A DNA stretch of 15,645 nucleotides from Deltaproteobacteria bacterium (GTDB taxonomy: Bacteria; Myxococcota; Polyangia; Haliangiales; Haliangiaceae): contig JAGSPR010000118.1 of the NCBI GenBank assembly GCA_018262455.1, positions 1 through 15,645 on the forward strand, given 5' to 3'. Positions within the stretch are counted from its first letter, which is position 1, and every line of letters begins with the position of its first letter. Below are positions 8,025 through 15,645 of the stretch, piece by piece. The notes beneath the pieces were generated by a model. That model was not told the DNA's origin, searched no databases, and worked only from the letters and a program-made list of their open reading frames with translations. A program made the position numbers and the translations under genes.

Positions 8025-9248
8025 GTGGATCTACGCGGTTGGCTCGACACTACGGTCTGCAAAGCTTCGCTCGCGTTGATCGCAGTCGCCGCCATCGCGG
8101 GCTGCAACAACATGGGCGCGGAGAAGAAGGCCAACGGAAGCGGCGCGGGGTCTGCCACGGGCAGCGCCGGCGCCACGGTGAAACCGGAGACCGGCCCGAT
8201 CGTGATCGGCCACTTCGCGTCGATGACGGGCGCGCAGGCCACGTTCGGGATCTCGACCGACCGCGCGATCCGCCTCGCGGTGAAGGAGCGCAACGCCAAG
8301 GGAGGCGTGAAGGGCCGCCAGGTCGAGGTCGTCACGATCGATGACGCGGGCAAGCAGACCGAGGCGGCCACCGCCGTGACGCGGTTGATCAACGACAGCA
8401 ACGCGGTCGCCATCCTGGGCGAGGTCGCGTCGTCGTTGTCGCTCGCGGGCGGCCCGATCGCGCAGAAGGCAGGCGTCCCGATGGTCTCGCCGTCGTCGAC
8501 CAACCCCGACGTCACCGACGTCGGCGACTACATCTTCCGCGTCTGCTTCCTCGACGACTTCCAGGGCTGGGTCGTCGCGAAGTTCGCGTTCGACAACCTC
8601 AAGGCCAAGAAGGTCGCGATCCTCTACGACCAGAGCCAGGCGTACTCGTCGGGGCTCGCCGACTTCTTCGAGAAGGCCTTCAAGCAGATGGGCGGCACGA
8701 TCGCGACGCGCCAGGCCTACACGGGCGGCAACCTCGAGATCTCGTCGCAACTCCAGCAGATCAAGAATGCCAACCCCGATGCGATCTTTCTTCCCGGCTA
8801 CTACTCCGACGCCGGCACGATCATCCGCAAGGCACGCGAGGCGGGGATCAAGGCCGTCTTCCTCGGCGGCGATGGCTGGGACTCCGAGGAGCTCCCGAAG
8901 ATCGCGGGCGACGCGATCAACGGCAACTACTTCGCGAACCACTACGCGCCCGAGGAGCCCCGCCCCGAGGTCAAGGACTTCGTCGAGAAGTACCGCAAGG
9001 AATACAGCTCCACCGCCGATGGCCTCGCCGCGCTCGGTTACGACGCTGCGCTCGTGCTGTTCGATGCGATGGAGCGCGCGCCGTCGCTCAAGGGCGCCGA
9101 TCTGCGAGATGCGCTCGCGGCCACCAAGAACTTCACGGGCGTCACCGGGACCTTCTCGATCGACAAGAACCGCAACGCCCAGAAGTCCGCGGTGATCGTC
9201 GAGTACAAGGACGGCAAGCAGATCATGGCCGCGCGGATCGAAAAGTAA
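8025..9248 (+). CDS. livK: Branched-chain amino acid ABC transporter, substrate-binding lipoprotein
   Basis: A 407-residue periplasmic binding protein of the Leu/Ile/Val (type I, PBP1 fold) family. It begins with an export signal and lipobox AIAGC, with Cys27 as the lipidated residue. A Gly/Ser/Ala-rich tether (38-56) then leads into the binding domain, which opens with IVIGHFASMTGAQATFG (59-75). Other family marks are AVKERNAKGGVKGRQVEVV, the VAILGEVAS segment around 127-135, VPMVSPSSTNPDVTD, KKVAILYDQSQAYSSG and ALGYDAALVLFDAMERA near the C-terminus. It captures ligand and presents it to LivH/LivM. The true ligand may be branched-chain amino acids, another amino acid or a related small molecule; sequence does not decide. 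It is the first gene of an operon with livH, livM, livG and livF, and livH starts 18 bases after its stop. Confidence 0.92.
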   Translation: MDLRGWLDTTVCKASLALIAVAAIAGCNNMGAEKKANGSGAGSATGSAGATVKPETGPIVIGHFASMTGAQATFGISTDRAIRLAVKERNAKGGVKGRQVEVVTIDDAGKQTEAATAVTRLINDSNAVAILGEVASSLSLAGGPIAQKAGVPMVSPSSTNPDVTDVGDYIFRVCFLDDFQGWVVAKFAFDNLKAKKVAILYDQSQAYSSGLADFFEKAFKQMGGTIATRQAYTGGNLEISSQLQQIKNANPDAIFLPGYYSDAGTIIRKAREAGIKAVFLGGDGWDSEELPKIAGDAINGNYFANHYAPEEPRPEVKDFVEKYRKEYSSTADGLAALGYDAALVLFDAMERAPSLKGADLRDALAATKNFTGVTGTFSIDKNRNAQKSAVIVEYKDGKQIMAARIEK

Positions 9249-9266
9249 GTCGATCGCCGCAACGTC

Positions 9267-10214
9267 GTGAGTGACCTTCTCCAGACGACGATCAACACGC
9301 TCGCGGTCGGTGGCCTGTACGCCCTGATCGCGCTCGGATACACGCTCGTCTACGGCATCCTCCGGTTCATCAACTTCGCCCACTCGGACATCGTGGCGTG
9401 GGGTGGATGGCTGGCGCTGACGGTCGCGAGCTCGTTCGGCTGGCTCGTCGCGGGCGCGGCGCCCGTGTTCGCGATGCCCGCGGTGCTGCTGATCACCATG
9501 GCGATCTGCGCCTTGATGGGCGTCAGCATCGAGTTCCTCGCGTATCGCCCGCTCCGCAAGGCGCCGCGACTCAACGTCCTGATCACCGCGATCGGGGTGT
9601 CGCTGTTCCTCCAGAACGTCGGCTTGCTCGACAAGTTCTTCGGCAACCGCCCCAAGGGGATCTCGGCCTTGCTCGCGAACGACGTGCTCGTCACCGTGGC
9701 CGGGGTCGAGCTGCGGCTGTTCGATGCGATGACGATCGTCCTGGCGATCGTGCTCGTCGTGGTGCTCGAGCGGCTGGTGTACGGCACGAAGATGGGCCGC
9801 GCGATGCGGGCGGTGTCGTTCGACGAGCGGACCGCGTCGCTGATGGGCATCAACGTCAACGTGGTCGTCTCGCTCACGTTCGCGATCGGCTCGGCGCTCG
9901 CCGCGGCCGGTGGGTTGCTGTTCGCGTTTCGCAATGACCTCCGCCAGACCGCCGATGCCTCGTGGGTGCTGCTCGGCCTCAAGGCATTCGTGGCCGCTGT
10001 GGTCGGCGGCATCGGCAACGTGCGCGGCGCGGCGGCCGGGGCCCTGCTGATCGCGTTCGTCGAGGTGTTCGTCCATCGCTACATCAGCGCGCTGTTCTCC
10101 GGGACCCAGTGGGTCGCCCAGCTCCAGGACGTCTACGTGTTCGCGATCCTCATCCTCGTGCTGATGTTCCGTCCGAGCGGCCTGCTCGGCAAGGCCACGG
10201 TCGAGAAGGTATGA
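9267..10214 (+). CDS. livH: Branched-chain amino acid ABC transporter permease LivH
   Basis: A 315-residue permease from a GTG start, close to the ~300 residues usual for LivH. The hallmark N-terminal segment GLYALIALGYTLVYGILRF continues into INFAHSD (16-41). Further membrane spans lie at about 62-90, 103-121, 153-170, 196-217 and 280-303. The cytoplasmic loop GRAMRAVSFDERTASLMGIN (177-196) is the EAA-like element that docks on the ATPases. VVGGIGNVRGAAAGALLIAF is the other conserved family segment. It forms the inner-membrane channel together with LivM. Only 4 bases separate its stop from the LivM start. No obvious Shine-Dalgarno precedes its GTG, suggesting dependence on translation of livK. 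Confidence 0.95.
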   Translation: MSDLLQTTINTLAVGGLYALIALGYTLVYGILRFINFAHSDIVAWGGWLALTVASSFGWLVAGAAPVFAMPAVLLITMAICALMGVSIEFLAYRPLRKAPRLNVLITAIGVSLFLQNVGLLDKFFGNRPKGISALLANDVLVTVAGVELRLFDAMTIVLAIVLVVVLERLVYGTKMGRAMRAVSFDERTASLMGINVNVVVSLTFAIGSALAAAGGLLFAFRNDLRQTADASWVLLGLKAFVAAVVGGIGNVRGAAAGALLIAFVEVFVHRYISALFSGTQWVAQLQDVYVFAILILVLMFRPSGLLGKATVEKV

Positions 10215-10218
10215 AGAG

Positions 10219-11337
10219 ATGAAGTCGCTGCAAGAGCGCGTCTCGGCGCTACGGCCCAACCCGATCGCCGCCGCGGGGTTGTCGCTGGCGCCGTTCGTCG
10301 CCGCGGTCGCGCTCGCGTTCGTGATGGACGCCGCGATCGGGCCCGCGGTGGGCGCGACGTGGACGAAGATCCTGCTGGACGTCGGGATCGCGATCGTGCT
10401 CGCGGGGTCGCTCAACGTGGTCAACGGCTACGCCGGGCAGTTCTCGATCGGCCACGCCGGGTTCATGCTCGTCGGGGCCTACGCGGCGGCGTGGCTCACG
10501 TTCTATGGCTCGATCCACTGGTTCGATACCAAGGACACGGTCGGCGGGTTCATGGGGAACGGCCAGCTGCTGTTCCTCGCGGGCTGTCTGCTCGGCGGCG
10601 TCATCGCGTCGGTGTTCGGGATCATCGTCGGGCTGCCCAGCCTGCGGCTGCGCGGCGACTACCTCGCGATCGTCACCCTCGGTTTCGGCGAGATCGTCCG
10701 CGTGCTCGGCCAGATCACGGCGCGTCAGCCGAAGAACATCGCGGTGATCCAGGACCAGTCGATGGCCGCGCTCGCGAACAAGCTCGGTGGTGCCGAAGGG
10801 TTCTCGCAGATCCCGGGCTATACGCGGCTGTTCTTCGTCTACGCGTTCGCGTTCATCCTGCTGATCTTGATCTACCGGCTGAAGTACTCGAGCAAGGGAA
10901 GAGCGCTCCTCGCGGTGCGAGAGAACGAGATCGCCGCGGAGGCGATGGGGGTCGACACCACGCGCGCCAAGGTGGTCGCGTTCGTGTTCTCCGCGTTCTT
11001 CGCCGGGATCGGAGGTGCGCTCTACGCCCACCAGGTCGGAGCGATCGATCCCAAGGAGCTCGGGTTCCAGAAGTCGATCGATCTCGTGATCATCGTCGTG
11101 ATCGGCGGCATGGGATCGATCACCGGCATCGTGCTCGGTGCGACGATCCTCGTCGTCCTGCCGGAGGTGTTCCGCGAGTTCTCTGACTACCGGATGATCG
11201 TCTATGCGCTCGCGCTGATCCTGGTGATGATCTTGCGCCCGCAGGGGATCATGGGCGTCCAGGAGCTCTGGGAGCTTCCGTTGTGGCGCAAGGTCACCGC
11301 GAAGCTTTCGCGCTCGCAGCATGGCGGCGCGAAGTGA
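10219..11337 (+). CDS. livM: Branched-chain amino acid ABC transporter permease LivM
   Basis: A 372-residue permease from the ATG at 10219, preceded by a purine-rich GAGAAGG (10203-10209). It carries the LivM signature LNVVNGYAGQFSIGHAGFM (65-83), the LRLRGDYLAIVTLGFGEIVR segment (142-161), the ATPase-contact loop GRALLAVRENEIAAEAMGVD (227-246), and IDLVIIVVIGGMGSITG (287-303). About nine to ten hydrophobic spans are visible. A hydrophilic insertion around 98-114 and another at 166-202 sit outside the conserved blocks. It pairs with LivH. Its TGA stop overlaps the GTG start of livG (GTGA), the tightest junction in the operon. Confidence 0.95.
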   Translation: MKSLQERVSALRPNPIAAAGLSLAPFVAAVALAFVMDAAIGPAVGATWTKILLDVGIAIVLAGSLNVVNGYAGQFSIGHAGFMLVGAYAAAWLTFYGSIHWFDTKDTVGGFMGNGQLLFLAGCLLGGVIASVFGIIVGLPSLRLRGDYLAIVTLGFGEIVRVLGQITARQPKNIAVIQDQSMAALANKLGGAEGFSQIPGYTRLFFVYAFAFILLILIYRLKYSSKGRALLAVRENEIAAEAMGVDTTRAKVVAFVFSAFFAGIGGALYAHQVGAIDPKELGFQKSIDLVIIVVIGGMGSITGIVLGATILVVLPEVFREFSDYRMIVYALALILVMILRPQGIMGVQELWELPLWRKVTAKLSRSQHGGAK

Positions 11338-12176
11338 GCACCGCCGCGGCCCCAGCACTCCACGCCGATGCGTTGTCGCTGTCGTTCGGCGGCCTCAAGG
11401 CGGTCAGCGAGTTCACGCTCGCGCTGCCACCCCTCGGGCTCTACGGGCTGATCGGTCCCAACGGGGCCGGCAAGACCACGGTGTTCAACCTGCTCACCGG
11501 GGTCTATCGTCCAGACGCCGGCCAGGTGCTGCTCGATCGCGAACGCATCGACGGCAAGAAGCCGTCGTACATCGCCCGGGCCGGGATGGCGCGCACGTTC
11601 CAGAACATCCGGCTGTTCGGCGAGCTCTCCGTGATCGACAACGTCCGGACCGCTGCCGGCGTACGCACGCGGAGCGGCTTGCTCCGGACCTTGGTGCGCT
11701 CGCCGCTGCACGTCGCCGAGGAGCGCGCGATCACCGAGCGCAGCCTCGAGCTGCTCGACGTCCTCGGGATCACGCATCGCCGCGAGGAGCAGGCCAAGAG
11801 CTTGCCGTACGGCGACATGCGACGGCTCGAGATCGCGCGCGCGCTCGCGACCGAGCCCAAGGTGCTGCTGCTCGACGAGCCGGTGGCCGGCATGAACACG
11901 ATCGAGAAGCATCAGATGCGCAGCCTGATCGAGGAGCTGCGCAAGAAGTTCGACGTCGCGATCTTGCTGATCGAGCACGACATGGGGCTCGTGATGGACA
12001 TCTGCGAGCAGATCACCGTGATCGATCACGGCGTCACGATCGCCCGAGGGACGCCCAAGGAGGTCCAGGGCAACCCCGCGGTGATCGAGGCCTACCTCGG
12101 CGTGCCCGAGGACAACGACCCGATCCCGCGGCCCACCGAGGCGCCGCACAGCGATGACGCCGAGGCCGAGGCATAG
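11334..12176 (+). CDS. livG: Branched-chain amino acid ABC transporter ATP-binding protein LivG
   Basis: A 280-residue ABC ATPase. I chose the GTG at 11334, which overlaps the livM stop (GTGA), because the frame upstream lies inside livM and lacks family sequence. Numbering from there: Walker A GPNGAGKTT (41-49), Q-loop ARTFQN (86-91, Gln90), signature region LPYGDMRRLEIARAL (157-171), Walker B LLLDEP (178-183) and H-loop His215 (LLIEHD). LivG proteins typically have YGxxRRLEIARAL instead of the LSGGQ consensus, as here. The C-terminal VQGNPAVIEAYLGV closes the domain, followed by an acidic, Pro-rich tail of about 20 residues. It powers the LivHM channel with LivF, whose start is 2 bases after its stop. 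Confidence 0.95.
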   Translation: MSTAAAPALHADALSLSFGGLKAVSEFTLALPPLGLYGLIGPNGAGKTTVFNLLTGVYRPDAGQVLLDRERIDGKKPSYIARAGMARTFQNIRLFGELSVIDNVRTAAGVRTRSGLLRTLVRSPLHVAEERAITERSLELLDVLGITHRREEQAKSLPYGDMRRLEIARALATEPKVLLLDEPVAGMNTIEKHQMRSLIEELRKKFDVAILLIEHDMGLVMDICEQITVIDHGVTIARGTPKEVQGNPAVIEAYLGVPEDNDPIPRPTEAPHSDDAEAEA

Positions 12177-12178
12177 CC

Positions 12179-12898
12179 ATGGCAGCGATGCTCGAGATCG
12201 AGGGCCTCGATGTCCACTACGGCGGCATCCACGCGCTGCGCGGGGTCTCGCTCAAGGTCGAGGCCGGCGAGATCGTGACCCTGATCGGGGCGAACGGGGC
12301 GGGCAAGACCACCACGCTGCGCGCGATCTCGGGGCTCGTGAAGCCGACGCGCGGGACCGTGAAGTTCGGCGGATCGGTCATCACCGGCGTGGCACCCCAC
12401 CTCATCGTCGGCCGCGGGCTCGTCCATGCCCCCGAGGGTCGCGGCATCTTCTCGAACATGACCGTCGAGGAGAACCTCGAGATCGGGGCGTTCCTCCGCA
12501 AGGATCGCGCAGAGATCGCCAAGGACCGCGAGAAGGCACTCGAGCTGTTCCCCCGGCTCCGCGAGCGGCTCAAGCAGAGCGCCGGGACGCTGTCTGGTGG
12601 CGAGCAGCAGATGCTCTCGATCGCGCGCGCGCTGCTGTCGCGCCCCAAGCTGCTCCTGCTCGACGAGCCGTCGCTCGGGCTCGCGCCCCAGGTGGTGTCG
12701 CTGATCTTCAAGATCGTGCGGACGATCGCGGCCGAGGGCACGACGATCTTGTTGGTCGAGCAGAACGCCCACATGGCGCTCGGTGTCGCGAATCGGGCGT
12801 ATGTTCTCGAGGTCGGTCAGATCGTGCTGGAAGGCCCCGCGAAGCAACTCGCAACCGACGACAAGATCCGCAGGGCGTACCTCGGGGTCCACGACTGA
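12179..12898 (+). CDS. livF: Branched-chain amino acid ABC transporter ATP-binding protein LivF
   Basis: A 239-residue ABC ATPase, the usual LivF length. Motifs in order: HYGGIHALRGVSL (13-25), Walker A GANGAGKTT (37-45), the LivF-typical Q-loop region HAPEGRGIFSNMTVEENL (83-100), signature LSGGEQQMLSIARAL (138-152), Walker B LLLLDEPSLGLAP (158-170), and VEQN (193-196), with Gln in place of the H-loop His as is normal for LivF. It forms the nucleotide-binding dimer with LivG. It ends the liv gene set proper; the next gene on the strand, kup, starts 46 bases later. An in-frame ATG at 12188 gives a product three residues shorter and cannot be excluded. Confidence 0.95.
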   Translation: MAAMLEIEGLDVHYGGIHALRGVSLKVEAGEIVTLIGANGAGKTTTLRAISGLVKPTRGTVKFGGSVITGVAPHLIVGRGLVHAPEGRGIFSNMTVEENLEIGAFLRKDRAEIAKDREKALELFPRLRERLKQSAGTLSGGEQQMLSIARALLSRPKLLLLDEPSLGLAPQVVSLIFKIVRTIAAEGTTILLVEQNAHMALGVANRAYVLEVGQIVLEGPAKQLATDDKIRRAYLGVHD

Positions 12899-12944
12899 GC
12901 CATGCAACTCCCATCGAACCCACTCGTCGAGCTCGGCCTGCACG

Positions 12945-14954
12945 ATGACTGACCCTTCCACCGGCCCGACCGAGCGGTCTGGGCGCGAGCCCACGGCGTC
13001 CCAGGCGATTCCGCGCCATCAGCACCATGAGCCGCGATCCCGCAAGGAGCTCGGGCTGCTCTCGCTCGGCGCCCTCGGCGTCGTGTACGGCGATATCGGA
13101 ACCTCTCCGCTGTATGCCCTCGGGGAATGTTTCTCCTCTGCCAAGGACAAGGACGGCGCGTGGCTCAAAGAGCATGCGCTCCGGCCGCTTGCGAACGGTC
13201 TATACGAAACGAGCAGCGTGCTCGGCGTGCTGTCGCTGTTCTTCTGGGCGCTGACGCTGGTGATCGTCGTCAAGTACCTCGCGTTCGTGTTGCGCGCGGA
13301 CAACAAAGGCGAGGGCGGTATCCTCGCGCTCGCCGCGCTCGTCGATCAGACCGCACCCAAGCGCAACCGCCGCCGGCTCGGGATCCCGATCCTGCTCGCG
13401 CTGTTCGGCGCCGGCCTGCTGTATGGCGATGGCGTGATCACGCCGGCGGTGTCGGTGCTCGGCGCGATCGAGGGGCTGTCGGAGCAGAGCCCGCGGTTCA
13501 CCGAGTTGATCGTTCCGATCACGGCAGTGATCTTGATCGGCCTGTTCTACGTCCAGCGCTACGGCACGCACCGCATCGGGGCGGTGTTCGGCTGGGTGAT
13601 GCTGCTGTGGTTCTTCACCATCGGCGCCGCTGCCGTTCCGTTCATCATCCGTCACCCCGGCATCCTGCAGGCGGTGAGCCCTCACTACGCCGTCGCCTTC
13701 CTCGCCGACCACGGCGTCAAGGGGTTCCTGTTGCTCGGCTCGGTGGTGTTGTGCATCACCGGCGGCGAGGCGCTGTACGCCGACATGGGCCACTTCGGCA
13801 AGCGCCCGATCCGGCTCGCCTGGACGTTCGTCGTGTTTCCCGGCCTCCTGCTCAACTACTTCGGCCAGGGCGCGCTGCTGCTCGAGGAAGGCGGCAAGGT
13901 CTCGAACCCGTTCTACGACCTCGTCAGCGGCACGCCGTTCCTCATCCCGCTCGTCATCCTCGCGACGATGGCCGCGATCATCGCGTCGCAGGCGCTGATC
14001 TCGGGTGCGTTCTCGCTCACCAACCAGGCCGTCCAGCTCGGTTACATGCCACGCGTGACCGTGATCCACACCTCCTCCCGGCAGGAGGGCCAGATCTACA
14101 TCCCCGAGATCAACTGGTTGTTGATGGTGGCCTGCGTGACGCTGGTGTTCGCGTTCAAATCCGCGACCAACCTCGCCGCGGCCTACGGCATCGCTGTGAC
14201 CGGCACGATGGCGATCACCTCGTTCCTGTACTTCCTGGTCTGCCGCCGCAACTGGAAGTACTCGCTCGTCGCGTCGCTCGCGCTGTTCATCCCGTTCGTG
14301 CTGATCGACGGGGCGTTCTTCTCGGCCAACATCGTCAAGATCGCCGCGGGCGGCTGGTTCCCGCTCGCGGTCGGCGCAGGCGTGTTCATGATCATGACCA
14401 CGTGGTGGCGCGGCCGGGACGAGCTGTCGAAGATGATGGAGACCGGCACGATCCCGGACGACCTGTTCCTCGCCGACATCGCCGAGACCCCGCTTCCCCG
14501 CGTCCCCGGCACGGCGGTGTTCATGTCCTCGGGCGCCGACGGCATCCCGAACGTGCTGCTCCATCACGTCAAGCACAACAAGGTGCTGCATCGCCAGGTC
14601 GTGCTGCTGTCGATCGTGACCGAGAACGTGCCATTCGTGCTCGGCAACTCATCACTCGCCGTCCGTGATCTGCGCCACGGGTTCTATCGGGTGATCGCGC
14701 GGGTCGGCTTCATGCAGCAACCGAACGTGCCCCGCATCCTCGCGCGCTGCGAGCGCCACGGTGTCACCGTGCTCGAGGCCGACACCACGTACTACCTCGG
14801 ACGCCAGACGCTGCTGACCACCGGCAAGTCCCGGCTCGCGCGCTGGCGCAAGAAGATGTTCGCCTTCCTCGCGCGCAACGCGCAGTCACCGACGTCGTTC
14901 TTCAACCTGCCGCCGAACCGCGTCGTCGAGCTGGGGCTGCAGATCGAGCTGTGA
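12945..14954 (+). CDS. kup: Kup-type potassium uptake transporter
   Basis: A 669-residue K+ transporter of the KUP/HAK/KT family. I chose the ATG at 12945; the frame runs further upstream, but only over livF in a shadow frame. An N-terminal hydrophilic extension of about 33 residues (including HQHH at 25-28) precedes the family start KELGLLSLGALGVVYGDIGT, which continues SPLYALGE. Other hallmarks are DNKGEGGILALAALV, GAGLLYGDGVITPAVSVLGA followed by IEGL, GGEALYADMGHFGKRPIRLAW, and QALISGAFSLTNQAVQLGY. About twelve membrane spans are visible up to roughly residue 490, followed by a cytoplasmic domain of ~170 residues ending VVELGLQIEL, as in E. coli Kup. It probably imports K+ with H+ at low external potassium. 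Co-transcription with liv is possible (46-base gap, no visible terminator). No strong Shine-Dalgarno is seen. Confidence 0.95.
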   Translation: MTDPSTGPTERSGREPTASQAIPRHQHHEPRSRKELGLLSLGALGVVYGDIGTSPLYALGECFSSAKDKDGAWLKEHALRPLANGLYETSSVLGVLSLFFWALTLVIVVKYLAFVLRADNKGEGGILALAALVDQTAPKRNRRRLGIPILLALFGAGLLYGDGVITPAVSVLGAIEGLSEQSPRFTELIVPITAVILIGLFYVQRYGTHRIGAVFGWVMLLWFFTIGAAAVPFIIRHPGILQAVSPHYAVAFLADHGVKGFLLLGSVVLCITGGEALYADMGHFGKRPIRLAWTFVVFPGLLLNYFGQGALLLEEGGKVSNPFYDLVSGTPFLIPLVILATMAAIIASQALISGAFSLTNQAVQLGYMPRVTVIHTSSRQEGQIYIPEINWLLMVACVTLVFAFKSATNLAAAYGIAVTGTMAITSFLYFLVCRRNWKYSLVASLALFIPFVLIDGAFFSANIVKIAAGGWFPLAVGAGVFMIMTTWWRGRDELSKMMETGTIPDDLFLADIAETPLPRVPGTAVFMSSGADGIPNVLLHHVKHNKVLHRQVVLLSIVTENVPFVLGNSSLAVRDLRHGFYRVIARVGFMQQPNVPRILARCERHGVTVLEADTTYYLGRQTLLTTGKSRLARWRKKMFAFLARNAQSPTSFFNLPPNRVVELGLQIEL

Positions 14955-14985
14955 TCGGCGACCGCCACGGCGATATGCTGCTCCG

Positions 14986-15645
14986 GTGAGCGGGTTCCTG
15001 GCCCAGCGGGGCGCAGTCGTCGGAGCGATCCTCGTCGCGCTGCTCGTCGTGCTCGCGATCGCCAGGCCGGGTGGCGGCGATCCGCTCGCGCTCGATATCG
15101 AACGCGGGCTCTCCGAGCTCGGCGCGCCGCTGCCGCCGTCGGCCGAAGCTCCGCTCGGCACCGATCACCTCGGACGGGACGTGTGGTCGCGCGTGGTGGC
15201 GGGCGCCGGGACCTCGCTGACGATCGCGGCGATCGCGACCTTGGTCGCGCTGCTGATCGGGCTCGCGGTCGGACTCGCGGCCGGGTACGCCGGGGGCTGG
15301 GTCGATACCCTGCTGATGCGGGTCGTCGATCTCGTGCTGGCGTTCCCGTTCCTGCTGCTCGCGATCTTGCTCGCCGCGCTGCTTCGCCAGACCGGGCTCG
15401 CGGCGTCGAGCGCGCCGATCGTGCTGACGCTCGGCATCGTCGGCTGGACCACGATGGCGCGGGTGATCCGCGGCAAGACGCGAGCGCTCGCCGACAGCGA
15501 GATGATCGTCGCCGCGCGCGCGCTCGGAGCGAGCCCGATCCGGATCGTGGTGCGCCACGTGTTGCCCAACGTCCTCGGGGCCGTGGTGGTCGTGGTCGTG
15601 CTCGGCTTCGCGCAGAACCTGCTCGCCGAGGCCGCGCTGTCGTAC
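14986..15645 (+). CDS. OppC/DppC-type peptide ABC transporter permease (3' truncated by window edge)
   Basis: The first 220 residues of a binding-protein-dependent permease, from the GTG at 14986 and open to the end of the window. TM1 is at ~11-27. The conserved periplasmic motif APLGTDHLGRDVWSRVVAGA (55-74) is diagnostic of the OppC/DppC/NikC branch. Further spans are at ~77-100, 112-134, 143-160 and 196-213. The cytoplasmic EAA loop EMIVAARALGASPIRIVVRH (172-191), followed by VLPN, is the ATPase docking helix. The family imports oligopeptides, dipeptides or nickel; this fragment cannot tell which. The usual partner OppB normally precedes OppC, but here the preceding gene is kup, 31 bases upstream. 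The rest of the system, if any, must be downstream. The start is otherwise unsupported by a clear ribosome binding site. Confidence 0.92.
   Translation, partial: MSGFLAQRGAVVGAILVALLVVLAIARPGGGDPLALDIERGLSELGAPLPPSAEAPLGTDHLGRDVWSRVVAGAGTSLTIAAIATLVALLIGLAVGLAAGYAGGWVDTLLMRVVDLVLAFPFLLLAILLAALLRQTGLAASSAPIVLTLGIVGWTTMARVIRGKTRALADSEMIVAARALGASPIRIVVRHVLPNVLGAVVVVVVLGFAQNLLAEAALSY

Noticed and set aside
8031..10424. A 797-codon open frame on the minus strand opposite the liv binding-protein and livH genes.
   Set aside because: Its translation is a low-complexity mix of Asp, Glu, Arg and His with no domain, and it is antisense to two clear family genes. High GC at third positions routinely keeps such frames open.
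12783..12944. Upstream extension of the kup frame by 54 codons.
   Set aside because: It overlaps the end of livF in another frame and shows no Kup-like sequence; the ATG at 12945 is adequate.

Overview
The window is GC-rich, densely coded bacterial chromosome. I see no mobile element, CRISPR array, tRNA or rRNA, and no gene-free stretch above about 110 bases. A C-terminal MYXO-CTERM-like sorting tail, Gly-Ser linkers in exported proteins and an FHA-coupled relic of a sigma-54 activator all point to Myxococcota. A Kofleriaceae/Haliangium-like lineage is plausible, but this is inference from protein style, not from a marker gene.

Layout. (1) 2-3082, plus strand: the 3' end of ffh (SRP GTPase M domain), a HEAT-THUMP-methyltransferase fusion and a multi-pass membrane protein, closely spaced and probably co-transcribed. 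(2) 3079-3807, minus strand: a HAD-family phosphatase whose stop codon overlaps that of the membrane protein. Its catalytic motif I lies upstream of the first ATG/GTG/TTG in its frame. (3) 3813-4898, plus: an FHA domain joined to a degenerate AAA+ module, apparently transcribed from a TATAAT so close to the start codon that the mRNA would be leaderless. (4) 4915-7403, minus: a GH25 lysozyme with a possible lipobox and a MYXO-CTERM tail, preceded by a DmeF-type Co/Ni/Zn efflux carrier. (5) 7437-7913, plus: a YbaK/EbsC-type Cys-tRNA(Pro) deacylase, divergent from dmeF. (6) 8025-12898, plus: a complete branched-chain amino acid ABC importer in the order substrate-binding lipoprotein, LivH, LivM, LivG, LivF, behind a recognisable TTGACA promoter and an AGGAG ribosome binding site. 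(7) 12945-14954: a Kup potassium transporter. (8) 14986 to the window edge: the start of an OppC/DppC-type peptide permease.

The liv genes form one transport machine: the lipoprotein captures amino acid (or a related small molecule), LivH and LivM form the channel, and LivG and LivF hydrolyse ATP. kup and the peptide permease follow on the same strand with short gaps. Together they make a nutrient/ion uptake block of a kind that would suit a bacterium feeding on lysed cells or polymers, and the secreted lysozyme fits the same lifestyle.

No wholly new multi-gene system is demonstrable. The points most worth a second look are the degenerate FHA-AAA+ protein, the HEAT-THUMP-methyltransferase fusion, the insertion in the Ffh RNA-binding domain, the HAD gene with no canonical start before its catalytic Asp, the overlapping divergent -10 elements at 3801-3809, and the two-ended anchoring signals on the lysozyme.
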